DNA of 47,009 nucleotides from Microbacteriaceae bacterium (GCA_025352325.1 JANXTR010000030.1:1-47009), one strand, 5' to 3'. Shown: positions 24,870 to 34,976, numbered from the stretch's first letter. Program-made: numbers and translations. The notes: generated by a model from the sequence alone, not told the origin.

Positions 24870-26045
24870 CTACTTGGGGCCGTCGTGGTCGGCGATCGAG
24901 CCGATAATCAGCGCGGACTGCAAGATGAGCGCCTCGCGAGCGCCGGTGGCATCCCAGCCGATCACCTCGCTGATGCGCTTGAGCCGATAGCGCACCGTGT
25001 TCGGATGCACGAACAGCCCGCGCGCGGTCGCCTCCAGGGACCGGCCGTTGTCGAGATAGCACCACAGCGTCGTGAGCAGCTCGGTGGAGTGGTTCTGCAG
25101 CGGCTTGTAGATGCGGTTGATGAGCGTCGAGCGCGCGAGCGGATCGCCGGCGAGGGCGCGCTCCGGAAGCAGGTCATCGGCGAGGGTGGGGCGCGGGGCG
25201 TTGCGCCAGGCCTTCGCGACCGCGAATCCGGCGAGGGCCGCCTTCGCACTGCGGGCGGCATCCACCAGCGACGGGACCTCGTGACCGAGCACCAGATGCC
25301 CCGGACCGAAACCCGGTTCGAGCTGCACGGCCAGCTCGAGGAAGGTCAGCGGCTCGCGTGTGGCCGAACCCTCGGGCGGGTCAACGCGGCCGACCACGAT
25401 CACGAGCCTGCTGCCCTGCACGCCGATGAGCACGTCAGCATCATGGTGGCGGGCGGTGCGGCGCAGCATGTCGACGTCCAGGATGCGCGGGGCCGTTCCC
25501 ACGAGGACGCTCACCGCCCCGTGGCCGTTCCAGCCGAGCGCGGCGATGCGGCTGGGGAGCTCGCTGTCGTACTCGCCGGTGAGGATCGAGTCGACCACGA
25601 GGGCCTCGAGGCGCGCGTCCCACAGACCGCGGGCCTCCGCGGCTCGGGCGTAGACGTCGGCGGCGGCGAAGGCGATCTCGCGCGAGTAGAGCAGGATGCC
25701 GTCCCGCAGCGACACGTCGGCATCCTTAACCCGGTGCTCGACGACCTCCACGGTGACCCGGATTAGCTGCAGCGTCTGCTGCAGGCTCACCGAGCGCAGC
25801 AGCTCGCGGGGAGCCGCTCCGAACACGTCGGCGGCGATCCATGGCGTCGAGCTCGGATCCTCGAACCACGAGATGAACGAGGTGATCCCAGCCTGCGCGA
25901 CGAGCCCCACGGCGCTGCGCCGCCCGGGAGGCATGTCGCGATACCAGGGGAGCGTGTCATCCAGTCGCTTCAGGGTCGCCGTCGACAACTCGCCCGACAG
26001 CGTGCGCAACCACCCGAGCGTCTGCTCGCGCGTCCTCTCCGCCAC
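24870..26045 (-). CDS. fasR: PucR/CdaR-type regulator, likely FasR of fatty-acid synthesis
   Basis: 391 residues from GTG with GGAG 8 nt upstream. The C terminus has the PucR-type helix-turn-helix: LEATARGLFVHPNTVRYRLK then RISEVIGWDATGAREAL. The central region (about 150-290) is a GGDEF-like fold typical of these regulators. Position between aceE and fabD matches the streptomycete FasR, which activates the fab genes. It is 32 nt downstream of aceE, so it may be partly co-transcribed with it, tying acetyl-CoA supply to fatty-acid synthesis. Confidence 0.9.
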   Translation of the reverse strand: MAERTREQTLGWLRTLSGELSTATLKRLDDTLPWYRDMPPGRRSAVGLVAQAGITSFISWFEDPSSTPWIAADVFGAAPRELLRSVSLQQTLQLIRVTVEVVEHRVKDADVSLRDGILLYSREIAFAAADVYARAAEARGLWDARLEALVVDSILTGEYDSELPSRIAALGWNGHGAVSVLVGTAPRILDVDMLRRTARHHDADVLIGVQGSRLVIVVGRVDPPEGSATREPLTFLELAVQLEPGFGPGHLVLGHEVPSLVDAARSAKAALAGFAVAKAWRNAPRPTLADDLLPERALAGDPLARSTLINRIYKPLQNHSTELLTTLWCYLDNGRSLEATARGLFVHPNTVRYRLKRISEVIGWDATGAREALILQSALIIGSIADHDGPK

Positions 26046-26077
26046 CGGTCAGCTCCGTCGCTCGGGCATGCTCGGCA

Positions 26078-28834
26078 TCAGCTCTCGCCGCCCGCCGATC
26101 CGGAGGTTCCCGCGGTTACGTCGTGCAGCTGGTACTTCCCGATCGCCTGGGAGACCGCGCTCGGGTCGATCTCGCCGCGACGGGCGAGCGACTGGAGGGT
26201 GCGGACCACGATCGAGGGTCCGTCGATCTTGAAGAATCGACGGGCCGCCGCGCGCGTATCGCTGAAGCCGAAGTCGTCGGCGCCGAGCGTCACGAAGTCG
26301 CCGGGGACGAAGGGGCGGATCTGGTCGGGGACCGCGTGCATGTAGTCCGAGACCGCGACATACGGGCCCTCGGAGCCGGCGAGCTTCGACCACAGGTACG
26401 GGACCTGCGGCGGCTCGTCCGGATGCAGGAAGTTGTGCTCGTCGGCGGCCAGGCCGTCGCGGCGCAGCTCCGTCCAGGAGGTCACGCTCCAGACATCCGC
26501 CGCCACGTTCCAGTCCTCGGCCAGCAGGCGCTGCGCCTCGAGGGCCCACGGCACGGCGACACCGGACGCCATCAGCTGCGCCTTCGGCCTCTGTCCGTGC
26601 TCCTCGGAGACCTCGGCCCGCTTCAGCGAGTAGATGCCCTTGAGAAGGCCGTCGATGTCGAGACCCTCGGGCTCGACCGGCTGCTGGTGCGGCTCGTTGT
26701 AGACGGTGATGTAGTACATGACGTTCGGGTGCGGATGCGCGGCACCGGCCTCGTCGAGGCCGTACATGCGCTGGATGCCCGCCTGCACGATGCGGCCCAG
26801 CTCGTAGCCGAACGCCGGGTCGTACGAGACCATCGCCGGGTTCGTCGAGGCGAGCAGCTGGGAGTGCCCGTCCGCGTGCTGCAGGCCCTCGCCGGTGAGC
26901 GTGGTGCGCCCGGCCGTGGCGCCGATGATGAAGCCGCGCGCCATCTGATCGCCCGCCGCCCACATCGCGTCGCCGGTGCGCTGGAATCCGAACATCGAGT
27001 AGAAGACGTAGACCGGGATGAGCGGCTCGCCCTGTGTCGCGTAGGCCGTTCCGGCCGCGGTGAATGCCGAGAAGGCCCCCGCCTCGTTGATGCCGGTGTG
27101 GATGATCTGACCCTGCGGGCTCTCCTTGTAGGCGAGCAGCAGCTCGCGGTCCACGGAGGTGTAGTGCTGCCCGTTCGGGTTGTAGATCTTGGCGGTCGGG
27201 AAGTAGGCGTCCATGCCGAAGGTGCGCGCCTCGTCCGGGATGATCGGCACGATGCGGTGGCCGAAGTCCGGCGATTTCAACAGATCCTTGAGCAGGCGGG
27301 CGAAGGCCATGGTGGTGGCCACCTCCTGCTTGCCGGAGCCCCGGCGGGCGATCTCGTAGGCCGAGTCGTCGGGGATCGTGATCTGCGTGTACTTCGTGCG
27401 ACGCTCGGGCACGTAGCCGCCGAGCTCGCGCCGGCGCTCCTGCAGGTACTGGATCGCCGGGTCGTCGGGGCCCGGGTTGTAGAACGGCGGTGTGTAGGGG
27501 TTCTCCTCGAGCTGGGCATCCGTGATCGGGATGCGCATGACATCGCGGAACGCCTTGAGGTTGTCAAGGGTGAGCTTCTTCATCTGGTGGGTCGCGTTGC
27601 GGCCCTCGAAGCTCGGACCGAGGCCGTAGCCCTTGACAGTCTTCGCCAGGATGACGGTCGGCTGGCCCTTGTGCTCCACAGCGGCCTTGTAGGCGGCGTA
27701 GACCTTGCGGTAGTCGTGCCCGCCGCGCTTCAGCTTCCAGATCTGGTCGTCGGTGAGGTGCTCGACGAGCTTCGCCGCCACCGGATCGCGGCCGAAGAAG
27801 TTCTCGCGCACGTATGCGCCGTTCTCGGCCTTGTAGGTCTGGTAGTCGCCGTCCGGGGTGACGTTCATCAGGTTGACGAGCGCACCGGTGGTGTCGGCGG
27901 CCAGCAGGTCGTCCCACTCGCGACCCCAGACGACCTTGATGACGTTCCACCCAGCCCCGCGGAAGAAGCTCTCGAGTTCCTGGATGATCTTGCCGTTGCC
28001 GCGCACCGGACCGTCGAGGCGCTGCAGGTTGCAGTTGATCACGAAGGTCAGGTTGTCGAGCTTGTCGTTAGCGGCCCACTGCAGGGCACCGCGGCTCTCG
28101 ACCTCGTCCATCTCGCCGTCGCCGAGGAACGCCCAGACGTGCTGGTCGGAGGCGTCCTTGATGCCACGGTTGGTCAGGTACTTGTTGGACTGCGCTTGGT
28201 GGATCGCGTTGATCGGGCCGAGGCCCATCGACACGGTCGGGAACTCCCAGAACTCGGGCATGAGCCGCGGGTGAGGGTAGGAGCTGAGGCCGTGCGGGGC
28301 CTTGCTCTTCTCCTGGCGAAAGCCGTCCAGGTCCTGCTCGCCGAGTCGACCCTCAAGGAAGGCACGGGCGTACATGCCGGGGGAGGCATGGCCCTGGTAG
28401 AAGATCTGGTCACCGCCGCCCGGGTGGTCCTTGCCGCGGAAGAACCAGTTGTGGCCGACCTCGTAGAGAGCTGCGGAGGATGCGTAGGTGGAGATGTGGC
28501 CGCCGACCCCGATTCCGGGGCGCTGCGCGCGGTGCACGGTGATCGCGGCGTTCCACCGGATCCAAGCGCGGTAACGGCGCTCGAGTTCCTCGTCGCCCGG
28601 GAAGGCGGGCTCGTTCTCAGGGGCGATGGTGTTGATGTAGTCCGTGGTCGGAACCATCGGCACGCCCAGCTGGAGGTCCTTCGACCGCTTCAACAGGCTG
28701 AGCATGATGTCGCGACCGCGACCGTGGCCCTTCGCGGCCACCAGTGCGTCGAGCGACTCCTGCCACTCGGCCGTCTCGTCCGGGTCCGAGTCGGTGTGAT
28801 CCACCGAGTAGGGATCCTGATCGTTCACCGTCAC
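26078..28834 (-). CDS. aceE: Pyruvate dehydrogenase E1, homodimeric type
   Basis: 918 residues from GTG with AAAGAGG 6 nt upstream. It decarboxylates pyruvate with thiamine diphosphate and passes acetyl to the E2 lipoyl domains, forming acetyl-CoA. The TPP fold shows [17 protein letters not shown], the GDGEMDE motif around residue 235 and [16 protein letters not shown]; the second half has [15 protein letters not shown] and [16 protein letters not shown]. Length and motifs match the actinobacterial/proteobacterial AceE rather than the alpha/beta E1. E2 and E3 genes are not in the window. It is divergent from ahpE, with a 236-base gap. Confidence 0.97.
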   Translation of the reverse strand: MTVNDQDPYSVDHTDSDPDETAEWQESLDALVAAKGHGRGRDIMLSLLKRSKDLQLGVPMVPTTDYINTIAPENEPAFPGDEELERRYRAWIRWNAAITVHRAQRPGIGVGGHISTYASSAALYEVGHNWFFRGKDHPGGGDQIFYQGHASPGMYARAFLEGRLGEQDLDGFRQEKSKAPHGLSSYPHPRLMPEFWEFPTVSMGLGPINAIHQAQSNKYLTNRGIKDASDQHVWAFLGDGEMDEVESRGALQWAANDKLDNLTFVINCNLQRLDGPVRGNGKIIQELESFFRGAGWNVIKVVWGREWDDLLAADTTGALVNLMNVTPDGDYQTYKAENGAYVRENFFGRDPVAAKLVEHLTDDQIWKLKRGGHDYRKVYAAYKAAVEHKGQPTVILAKTVKGYGLGPSFEGRNATHQMKKLTLDNLKAFRDVMRIPITDAQLEENPYTPPFYNPGPDDPAIQYLQERRRELGGYVPERRTKYTQITIPDDSAYEIARRGSGKQEVATTMAFARLLKDLLKSPDFGHRIVPIIPDEARTFGMDAYFPTAKIYNPNGQHYTSVDRELLLAYKESPQGQIIHTGINEAGAFSAFTAAGTAYATQGEPLIPVYVFYSMFGFQRTGDAMWAAGDQMARGFIIGATAGRTTLTGEGLQHADGHSQLLASTNPAMVSYDPAFGYELGRIVQAGIQRMYGLDEAGAAHPHPNVMYYITVYNEPHQQPVEPEGLDIDGLLKGIYSLKRAEVSEEHGQRPKAQLMASGVAVPWALEAQRLLAEDWNVAADVWSVTSWTELRRDGLAADEHNFLHPDEPPQVPYLWSKLAGSEGPYVAVSDYMHAVPDQIRPFVPGDFVTLGADDFGFSDTRAAARRFFKIDGPSIVVRTLQSLARRGEIDPSAVSQAIGKYQLHDVTAGTSGSAGGES

Positions 28835-29070
28835 CGTTGACCTCTTTCTCTAAGGTGGCAACATGACCGGGATAGCGGTCATGTAAGCGGTCGAGGCGGC
28901 TCGGAGCACCGGGTTACGGGCGCGGAGCCGTTCGTGCGCATCCACTCTAGTTCTGCGTCGGACGCGTCGCCGTCCAGCGGGTTCCGCGACCGGCGAAACC
29001 GGGATCTCGCGCGTATGATCGGGCGCTGGACCGCACGACGGTCCGATTTCGAGAGGATGCGCGCACACCG

Positions 29071-29544
29071 ATGGCTCTGGAGAACGACACCCAGGCTCCC
29101 GACTTCGATCTGGCCAACCAGTTCGGTGAGCACATCCGACTCAGCGACTTCCGTGGCACGAAGCCGGTGACCCTTGTCTTCTTCCCGCTCGCATTCTCGA
29201 GCACCTGCACCGGCGAGCTCTGCGCGCTCCGCGACAACCTCGCGATGTTCAAGACCAGCGGCGTCGAGCTGATCGGTATCTCGGTGGATTCGAAGGCCAG
29301 CCTGCGCGCCTGGGCCGAGCAGGAGGGCTACGACTTCACCCTGCTCGCCGACTTCTGGCCGCACGGCGCCGTCGCCAAGGAGTACGGCGTGTTCCTCGAG
29401 GAGAAGGGCTTCGCGAACCGTGCGACCTTCGTGATCGACCTCAAGGGCGTCATCCGGGCCTCATTCATCACGGCGCCCGGCGAGGCCCGCTCGATCGAGG
29501 AGTACCGCTCGGCGCTCGACGAGGTCCTGCCTGCCCACATTTGA
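29071..29544 (+). CDS. AhpE-type peroxiredoxin
   Basis: 157 residues from ATG. Peroxiredoxin motif FFPLAFSSTCTGELCALRDN, with Cys46 in the TxxC-like position as peroxidatic Cys and a second Cys at 51. VELIGISVDSKASLRAWAEQ and LLADFWPHGAVAKEYGVF continue the AhpE pattern, as in the mycobacterial enzyme. It reduces hydroperoxides and peroxynitrite in the cytoplasm. Its neighbours are aceE (divergent) and an acyl-CoA synthetase 32 nt downstream, with which it may be co-transcribed. The upstream open frame is not used. Confidence 0.9.
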   Translation: MALENDTQAPDFDLANQFGEHIRLSDFRGTKPVTLVFFPLAFSSTCTGELCALRDNLAMFKTSGVELIGISVDSKASLRAWAEQEGYDFTLLADFWPHGAVAKEYGVFLEEKGFANRATFVIDLKGVIRASFITAPGEARSIEEYRSALDEVLPAHI

Positions 29545-29576
29545 CCCTTTCGTCGGCAAAGACCAGGAAGACACTG

Positions 29577-31277
29577 ATGTCTCCGAACACCTTCGAGAAC
29601 TACCGTGCCGCGCGCGATCTGCTGGTTGCCGAGCGCAGCGACTACGGGACCGCGGCGGCCGACTTCCGCTGGCCTGAGCTCGGCGATCGCTTCAACTGGG
29701 CCATCGACTGGTTCGACGCCATCGCGCGCGGCAATGACCGCCCGGCGCTGATCGTCGTCTCGGCCGATGCCACCCGCACCGTGCGCTCCTTCGACGAGAT
29801 GGCGACGCGGTCCGATCAGCTCGCAGCTTGGCTCGGCTCTTTGGGCGTCACGCGCGGCGACTCGGTCATGCTGATGCTCGGCAACCAGGTGGAGCTCTGG
29901 GAGGCGATGCTCGGCGTCTTCAAGCTGGGCGCGATCGTGCTCCCAACCACGACGGCTCTCGGCGCTGATGATCTGCGTGACCGGGTTGAGCGCGGGCACG
30001 TGCGGCACGTGATTGCCGCGGGTCGGGACGCCGCCAAGTTCGAGGACGTCCCCGGCGAGTACACCCGCGTCAGCGTCGGTGATGGAGCCGACCAAGCCGC
30101 CGGGTGGCGGGACTTCGCGGAGGCGTTCGCCGTTCCGGCCGCGCCGACACCGCATCCGGGCACCGCGCCTGGCGATCCGCTGCTCTACTACTTCACCTCC
30201 GGTACGACCTCGAAGCCGAAGCTGGTCGAGCACACTCAGGCCTCCTACCCGGTCGGGCATCTGAGCACGATGTACTGGCTCGGTCTCCGTCCCGGCGACG
30301 TGCACCTCGCCATCAGCTCGCCGGGTTGGGCGAAGCACGCCTGGAGCTGCTTCTTCGCCCCGTGGATCGCCGAGGCGACGATCTTCGTCTCCGACTACCC
30401 GCGCTTCGACGCCGCCGAGATGCTCGCCACCCTGCGCGCCGAGAAGGTGACGTCGTTCTGCGCGCCCCCCACCGTCTGGCGCATGCTGATTCAAGCTGAC
30501 CTGAGCGTCGGCCCCGGCTCGCTGCGCGAGGCGATCTCGGCGGGGGAGCCACTCAACCCCGAAGTCATCTCCCGGGTGCGCGATGCCTGGGGCCTGACCA
30601 TCCGCGACGGCTACGGCCAGACCGAGATGACCGCGGTGGTCGCCAACAGCCCGGGCTCGCCGGTGCGTGACGGCTCGATGGGGAGGCCGAATCCGGGCTG
30701 CGTGGTCGTGCTGGTGGACCCGTTGACCGGCGTGGTGGGCGACGACGGCGAGATCTGCCTCGACCTGAGCGCGCCGCATCCGATGCTCATGACCGGCTAT
30801 CTCGGCGACCCCGAGCGCACCGCCGAGGCCATGGCCGACGGTTTTTATCACACGGGCGATGTCGCCACCCGGGATGCCGACGGGTACATCACCTACGTCG
30901 GCCGCACCGACGACGTGTTCAAGGCATCCGACTACAAGATCAGCCCCTTCGAGCTCGAGAGCGCGCTGATCGAGCACCCGGCGGTCGTCGAGGCGGCGAT
31001 CGTGCCTGCTCCGGATGGCGTTCGCCTGGCGGTTCCGAAGGCCTACGTCGTGCTGGCGGCCGGCTACGAGCCCACCGAGGCGACCGCGACGCACATCCTG
31101 TTGTTCGCGCGCGGACGTCTGGCGCCCTTCCAGCGAATCCGTCGGATCGAGTTCTTCGAACTCCCGAAGACCATCTCGGGCAAAATCCGCCGCGTCGAGC
31201 TGCGGGAACGCGAGATCGAGATCGCCGAGGGACGGCTCACGACCGTCGAGTGGCGAGACGACGAGCTGCGGGGCTAG
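29577..31277 (+). CDS. AMP-forming acyl-CoA synthetase
   Basis: 566 residues from ATG (MSPNTFENYRAARDLLVAER) after AGGAAG. ANL-family motifs in order: YYFTSGTTSKPKLVEHT (phosphate loop), GYGQTEMTAVVANSPGSPV, GFYHTGDVATRDADGYI, the hinge GRTDDVFKASDYKI and the catalytic Lys in PKTISGKIRRVEL. The architecture matches medium-chain acyl-CoA synthetases more than acetyl-CoA synthetase. It activates a carboxylic acid to its CoA ester; the exact chain is unknown. It ends convergently on the DUF1345 gene with a 4-base CTAG overlap. Confidence 0.9.
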   Translation: MSPNTFENYRAARDLLVAERSDYGTAAADFRWPELGDRFNWAIDWFDAIARGNDRPALIVVSADATRTVRSFDEMATRSDQLAAWLGSLGVTRGDSVMLMLGNQVELWEAMLGVFKLGAIVLPTTTALGADDLRDRVERGHVRHVIAAGRDAAKFEDVPGEYTRVSVGDGADQAAGWRDFAEAFAVPAAPTPHPGTAPGDPLLYYFTSGTTSKPKLVEHTQASYPVGHLSTMYWLGLRPGDVHLAISSPGWAKHAWSCFFAPWIAEATIFVSDYPRFDAAEMLATLRAEKVTSFCAPPTVWRMLIQADLSVGPGSLREAISAGEPLNPEVISRVRDAWGLTIRDGYGQTEMTAVVANSPGSPVRDGSMGRPNPGCVVVLVDPLTGVVGDDGEICLDLSAPHPMLMTGYLGDPERTAEAMADGFYHTGDVATRDADGYITYVGRTDDVFKASDYKISPFELESALIEHPAVVEAAIVPAPDGVRLAVPKAYVVLAAGYEPTEATATHILLFARGRLAPFQRIRRIEFFELPKTISGKIRRVELREREIEIAEGRLTTVEWRDDELRG

Positions 31278-31945
31278 GCGAGGATATTGACCGCCCGAGC
31301 AATCACGAGCGCGAGCAGGGCAAACCCGGTCAGCGCCTGGATGGCCATGAATGCTTTCGCGCGCATCGTCAGCGGCATCACGTCGGTCGGGCTGAACGCC
31401 ATCATGTTGGACAGCGAAAAATACAGGTAGTCGAAGAAGGCCGGCTGCCAGGGCGTCGGCTTGCCGGTGTCCTCTTGTGGGAAGCGGAAGTCACGCGGAA
31501 CCGGGTCGCCCGGCAGCCGCCGCGACACCGGACCCCGCCCGTCGAGCTGCCAGAACAGCAGTGCGAACGCGATCACATCGGTGAACCAGACCTGCGAGGC
31601 GTTGAGCAGCACTGTTGATCCATGCGCCTTGCCGTTGATCAGCTCGGTGAGGATCCCGATCACCTCGACCTGATTGAAGATCAGGATGACCCCGGTCAAG
31701 CCAAATGACAGCCCGCGCGACCAGGCGGTCTCCCTGCTGAAACGATGCGGGTTGAGAACGATCAGCGGGACTGCCAGCAGCGTCGAAATGATCGGCAGGA
31801 TGTAGCGGGGGACCGAGATGAACGTGGACGGCAGGAAGCTGTAGATCACCACGGCGACGACGACGGCGACGACCGCCGGCCACCGGTGCTCTGGCTGCTC
31901 GGTGACGACCTGGGTCGTGCGCTTCCGTGCTGTGGACGTTGCCAT
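31274..31945 (-). CDS. DUF1345-family integral membrane protein
   Basis: 223 residues from the ATG of MATSTARKRTTQVV, fixed by TACACT exactly 6 nt upstream (leaderless). About five membrane helices. The C-terminal half carries the family signature: FFDYLYFSLSNMMAFSPTDV then MPLTMRAKAFMAIQAL and a final helix LLALVIARAVNIL. The YxxxS-N and S-TD-P pattern resembles the pore region of two-TM potassium channels, but a channel role is unproven. Confidence 0.82.
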   Translation of the reverse strand: MATSTARKRTTQVVTEQPEHRWPAVVAVVVAVVIYSFLPSTFISVPRYILPIISTLLAVPLIVLNPHRFSRETAWSRGLSFGLTGVILIFNQVEVIGILTELINGKAHGSTVLLNASQVWFTDVIAFALLFWQLDGRGPVSRRLPGDPVPRDFRFPQEDTGKPTPWQPAFFDYLYFSLSNMMAFSPTDVMPLTMRAKAFMAIQALTGFALLALVIARAVNILA

Positions 31946-31992
31946 CCTGCGAGTGTATGACGGCGGCGGGTAGCATCGTCGCTGCACGATCC

Positions 31993-32066
31993 GGGCTCTT
32001 AGCTCAGTTGGTTAGAGCGCCACGCTTACACCGTGGATGTCGGGGGTTCGAGTCCCTCAGGGCCCA
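31993..32066 (+). tRNA. tRNA-Val (TAC)
   Basis: Full cloverleaf: acceptor GGGCTCT with AGGGCCC (one T-G wobble), D arm with TAGCTCAGTTGGTTAGAGC, anticodon stem CCACG/CGTGG with loop CTTACAC (anticodon TAC at 32027-32029), and T arm GGGGG-TTCGAGT-CCCTC. Discriminator A, CCA not encoded in full (ACC follows). A decayed insertion sequence begins 7 bases after it. Confidence 0.97.
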
Positions 32067-32073
32067 CCTTTGT

Positions 32074-32115
32074 GATGAGTCGGGACATCGTTCTCGGATG
32101 AGTCGCGGCATCGTT
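32074..32115. repeat. Two direct copies of an IS481-type terminal repeat
   Basis: The 19-mer gatgagtcgggacatcgtt (32074-32092) recurs with two mismatches as gatgagtcgcggcatcgtt (32097-32115), 23 bases apart in the same orientation. Both lie at the 3' side of the transposase remnant and resemble terminal inverted repeats of IS481-family elements as I recall them. The partner end on the other side was not found. Confidence 0.6.
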
Positions 32116-32570
32116 CACAAAGAGCTCGGCCATCGGCCGGGCTTTTTGTTTTGGTCGCGCCAGTAGTTCTTGTTGGGCTCGATGAAGTGGCGGCTGATGA
32201 TTTCGCCAGTGTTGAGGTCGGTGACGGTGATCGCGTCTTCGTCGGCGATCGCGAGCATTCGTTTGCCGGCGTGGGGTGTGCCGATTCCGAGGTGGCGCGT
32301 GCGTCCGCCTCGTCGGATGCTCATCTTGCCGAGCCGGGCGATGTGGTCGTCGCGGAGTCAGCCGTCGAGCCAGTTCAGGATCTCGACATCGGTGCCGTCG
32401 TGCAGACGCCAATGGGTAAAGCCGAACTGGTCGTTTCCTGGGCTCCGCGACGATCAGCCCAGCCGTGGTGAGGAAGCGCCGGATCGTCGAGGTCGAGGGG
32501 ACCGGGCATCCTCCCCGTTTCAGATTCGTGACCCCGTGCTACGAGGCCCATGGCGTGCACGTCGAAGCCG
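32116..32570 (-). pseudogene. IS481-family transposase remnant lacking the catalytic core
   Basis: Reading on the minus strand, a frame gives CPVPSTSTIRRFLTTAGLIV then AEPRKRP, the linker normally ahead of the integrase core. A frame change follows, then FTHWRLHDGTDVEILNWLDG, the first core strand with its Asp. After a TGA come LRDDHIARLGKMSIRRGGR, HLGIGTPHAGKRMLAIADED and EIISRHFIEPNKNYW, the C-terminal tail of the same transposase type. The roughly 200 residues that carry the second Asp and the Glu are missing, so an internal deletion has occurred. No intact copy of the element is present in the window. Confidence 0.8.
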
Positions 32571-32646
32571 CGCCCTCGCACGGCGGCTCCAGAACGCGGT
32601 CTGCCCCACATCTATTCCACGACTCTGAAATCTCCGGCGATACCCG

Positions 32647-33972
32647 TCAGCGCACCCGTGCCGCGTCGCGCAGTCGTAGCGTCGCAGTCGCCTCGTGCGC
32701 GCTCATTCCCTCGCTCGCCGAGATCGTCTCCACCGCCTCGGCGAGGGCCGGCGTCGCCGACTCACTGATCCGCTGGTAGGTCAGCGGCTTCAGGTACCGC
32801 GAGACCGACAGCCCGGCGCTGTGTTTCGCGCCGCCCGCCGTGGGCAGCACGTGGTTGGTGCCCGCCATCCCCTTGTCGGAGTAGGCGACGGTGCTCCACG
32901 CTCCGAGGAAGAGCGACCCGTAGTTGCGGAGGTGGTCGTGATACCAGGCGTCGTCGGACGTCTGCAGCTCGAGGTGCTCGGGGGCGAGCTCGTCCATCAC
33001 CAGCACGGCGTCCTCACGGGTCGTGACGAGCAGCACCGACCCGAAGTCCCGCCAGGCTGGGCCGGCGATGGATGCGGTAGACAGTCCCTCGAGCTGCCGA
33101 TCGACTTCCGCGACCACGGCGTGCGCGAGGTCGGCCGAGGTCGTGACGAGGGCGGCGGGGGAGTTGGGTCCGTGCTCCGCCTGCCCGAGCAGATCGGCGG
33201 CCACCAGCTCGGCGCTCGCAGTGTCGTCGGCGATGACGGCGACCTCGGACGGTCCCGCGAGGAGGTCGATGGCGACGGCTCCGAACAGTTGCCGCTTCGC
33301 CTCGGCGACGAAGGCGTTGCCCGCGCCGACGAGCATGTCGACCGGAGCGTCTCCCAGCAGGCCGAACGCCATCGCTGCGAGAGCTTGCACCCCGCCGAGA
33401 ACGAAGAGTCGATCCACTCCCGAGATCGCCGCGGCATAGCTGACGGCCGCATTCGCGCCCCCCGAGGGGCCGGGAGGCGTGCACGCGATGACCGTGTCGA
33501 CCCCGGCGACCTTGGCGACGCCGATCGTCATGAAGGCGCTCGCAGTGAGCGGGAAGCGCCCGGCGGGAAGGTACGCGCCGACGCTCCGCACCGGGATGTA
33601 ACGCTGACCCACGATGAGGCCCGGCTCCAGCTCGGCTTCGAAGTCCTCGAGGTGATTGCGTTGCAGCCGGGCGAACCTCTTAGTGCGGTCGGAGCCGAGT
33701 TCGATAGCGGCGCGCAAAGCGGGATCGAGCTGGTCGCCCGTGCCGGCGAGAGTCGCGGCATCCACTTCGAACTCGGCCGAGCCGTCGTGATCGAACTCCT
33801 GCGCGTAGCGGCGAACGGCATCCATCCCGTGAGCCTCGATGTCGAGGAGGATCTGCGAGACGCGTGCGATGACCGCCGGATCCCGTTGCGCCGCGGGGAG
33901 GTCGAGTCCGGGGGCCTTGACGGTCCGGAAGGAGTCGGAGTGGGCGCTGACAAATCGAGGATTGAGCTTCAC
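32647..33972 (-). CDS. Histidinol-dehydrogenase-family enzyme, probably catabolic
   Basis: 441 residues from GTG (V-KLNPRFVSAHSDSFRTVKA); a TTG ten codons upstream is an alternative. All HisD catalytic positions are present: GQAEHGPNSPA (Zn ligands Gln and His), LAPEHLEL (catalytic Glu-His), YSDKGMAGTNHVLPT (Asp ligand), and EGMSAHEATATLR (final His). There are no other his genes around it. HisD-family paralogues outside his operons oxidise other alcohols to acids, for example HpsN on dihydroxypropanesulfonate. It is divergent from a LysR regulator, which is followed by a permease and an amidohydrolase, so a catabolic role on a small amino- or amide-alcohol is inferred. Confidence 0.85.
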   Translation of the reverse strand: MKLNPRFVSAHSDSFRTVKAPGLDLPAAQRDPAVIARVSQILLDIEAHGMDAVRRYAQEFDHDGSAEFEVDAATLAGTGDQLDPALRAAIELGSDRTKRFARLQRNHLEDFEAELEPGLIVGQRYIPVRSVGAYLPAGRFPLTASAFMTIGVAKVAGVDTVIACTPPGPSGGANAAVSYAAAISGVDRLFVLGGVQALAAMAFGLLGDAPVDMLVGAGNAFVAEAKRQLFGAVAIDLLAGPSEVAVIADDTASAELVAADLLGQAEHGPNSPAALVTTSADLAHAVVAEVDRQLEGLSTASIAGPAWRDFGSVLLVTTREDAVLVMDELAPEHLELQTSDDAWYHDHLRNYGSLFLGAWSTVAYSDKGMAGTNHVLPTAGGAKHSAGLSVSRYLKPLTYQRISESATPALAEAVETISASEGMSAHEATATLRLRDAARVR

Positions 33973-34030
33973 GATCTCATCTAAGAGGCGTCGATGACCC
34001 AAGACAACGGCGAGTTCTCCTGTCGACTCG

Positions 34031-34045
34031 ATAGCTTAAGCCTAT
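34031..34045. promoter_or_regulatory. Candidate LysR operator overlapping the lysR promoter
   Basis: ATAGCTTAAGCCTAT is an ATAG-N7-CTAT palindrome, the geometry of known LysR-type sites such as ATAC-N7-GTAT. It overlaps the -10 TAGCTT (34032-34037) and the first bases of the lysR ATG, and lies between lysR and the divergent HisD-like gene. Binding here would suit autorepression and control of the divergent enzyme. Confidence 0.5.
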
Positions 34046-34976
34046 GACCCTCAATCAGCTCCGGGCCTTCCTCGCAGTGCACAGACTCGGCTCCTTCTCG
34101 GCGGCGGCGGTCGAACTGGGGATGACGCAGCCCTCGATCTCCGAGCTCGTGCGACGGCTCGAAGACGAGTACCGCCTCAAGCTCTTCGTGCGCGGGTCGC
34201 GCCGTCTCGGCACCACGCCGGCCGGCCAGGATCTGCTGCCGCTCGCCGAGCAGGCCGTGCAGGCCGCGGACCAGGCCGATCGCACGCTGCGCTCCGTCTC
34301 GTCACTCACCGGCGGTGTCGCCATTTTCGGGCTGCTCCGCAATGCGAACTACTACTTTCTTTCGCAGCTGGTCGAGACCTTCCACGTGCGTCATCCGGAT
34401 GTCCGGCTCAGGATCATCGGACTCAACTCCGTCGAGGTCGCCGAGGCGGTCTCCTCGGGCGACCTCGAAGCCGGGCTAGTCGTGCTGCCGATCGATACGG
34501 AGGGCCTCCGCGTCACCCCTCTCATCCGCAGCGAGGTGCTCTTCACCTCGGCGAATCCGGCGCGGGTCGCGCGTCCGGTCACCATGAAGGATGTCGCTGC
34601 GAGCCCTCTGGTGCTCTACGACGCGCACTACGGCTGGCGCGACCCTACCCGGCGCCAGCTTTGGGAACGAGCGCAACTGGCCGGCGTCGACCTCGATGTC
34701 TCGGTGGAGGTCGAGCACGTCGAATCGGCCCTGGGAGTGGTCGCGCTCGGCTCGGCCGACACGGTGGTATCGAAGGCCATCGTGCAGAGCGGCAACTTCC
34801 CGTCGGGCCTGTTCACCGCACGATTTGCCGAGCCGCTGTACGACACCATCGCCCTGGTGCGACGCCACGATGCCGTGCTGTCGCCGGCGACCCGGGAGAT
34901 CGCGCGTGTCGCTCGCGCGATCCTGCTGGAGCACGCCGACCCGGATGACGTGGTCAGGGACGTCGCAGAGCTATAG
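34044..34976 (+). CDS. LysR-type transcriptional regulator
   Basis: 310 residues from ATG. The winged helix-turn-helix occupies residues 1-60 (MTLNQLRAFLAVHRLGSFSA, AAVELGMTQPSISELVRRLE), followed by the linker helix and a two-lobe effector domain (about 90-295). TAGCTT lies 6 nt before the ATG, so the mRNA is leaderless. The gene separates the HisD-like enzyme (divergent) from a permease and amidohydrolase (same strand, 103 nt downstream). It most likely senses the substrate of that set. Confidence 0.93.
   Translation: MTLNQLRAFLAVHRLGSFSAAAVELGMTQPSISELVRRLEDEYRLKLFVRGSRRLGTTPAGQDLLPLAEQAVQAADQADRTLRSVSSLTGGVAIFGLLRNANYYFLSQLVETFHVRHPDVRLRIIGLNSVEVAEAVSSGDLEAGLVVLPIDTEGLRVTPLIRSEVLFTSANPARVARPVTMKDVAASPLVLYDAHYGWRDPTRRQLWERAQLAGVDLDVSVEVEHVESALGVVALGSADTVVSKAIVQSGNFPSGLFTARFAEPLYDTIALVRRHDAVLSPATREIARVARAILLEHADPDDVVRDVAEL

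Noticed and set aside
26123-28840. A 905-codon frame antisense to aceE
   Set aside because: It mirrors the aceE codon pattern and contains no recognisable domain; aceE is certain.
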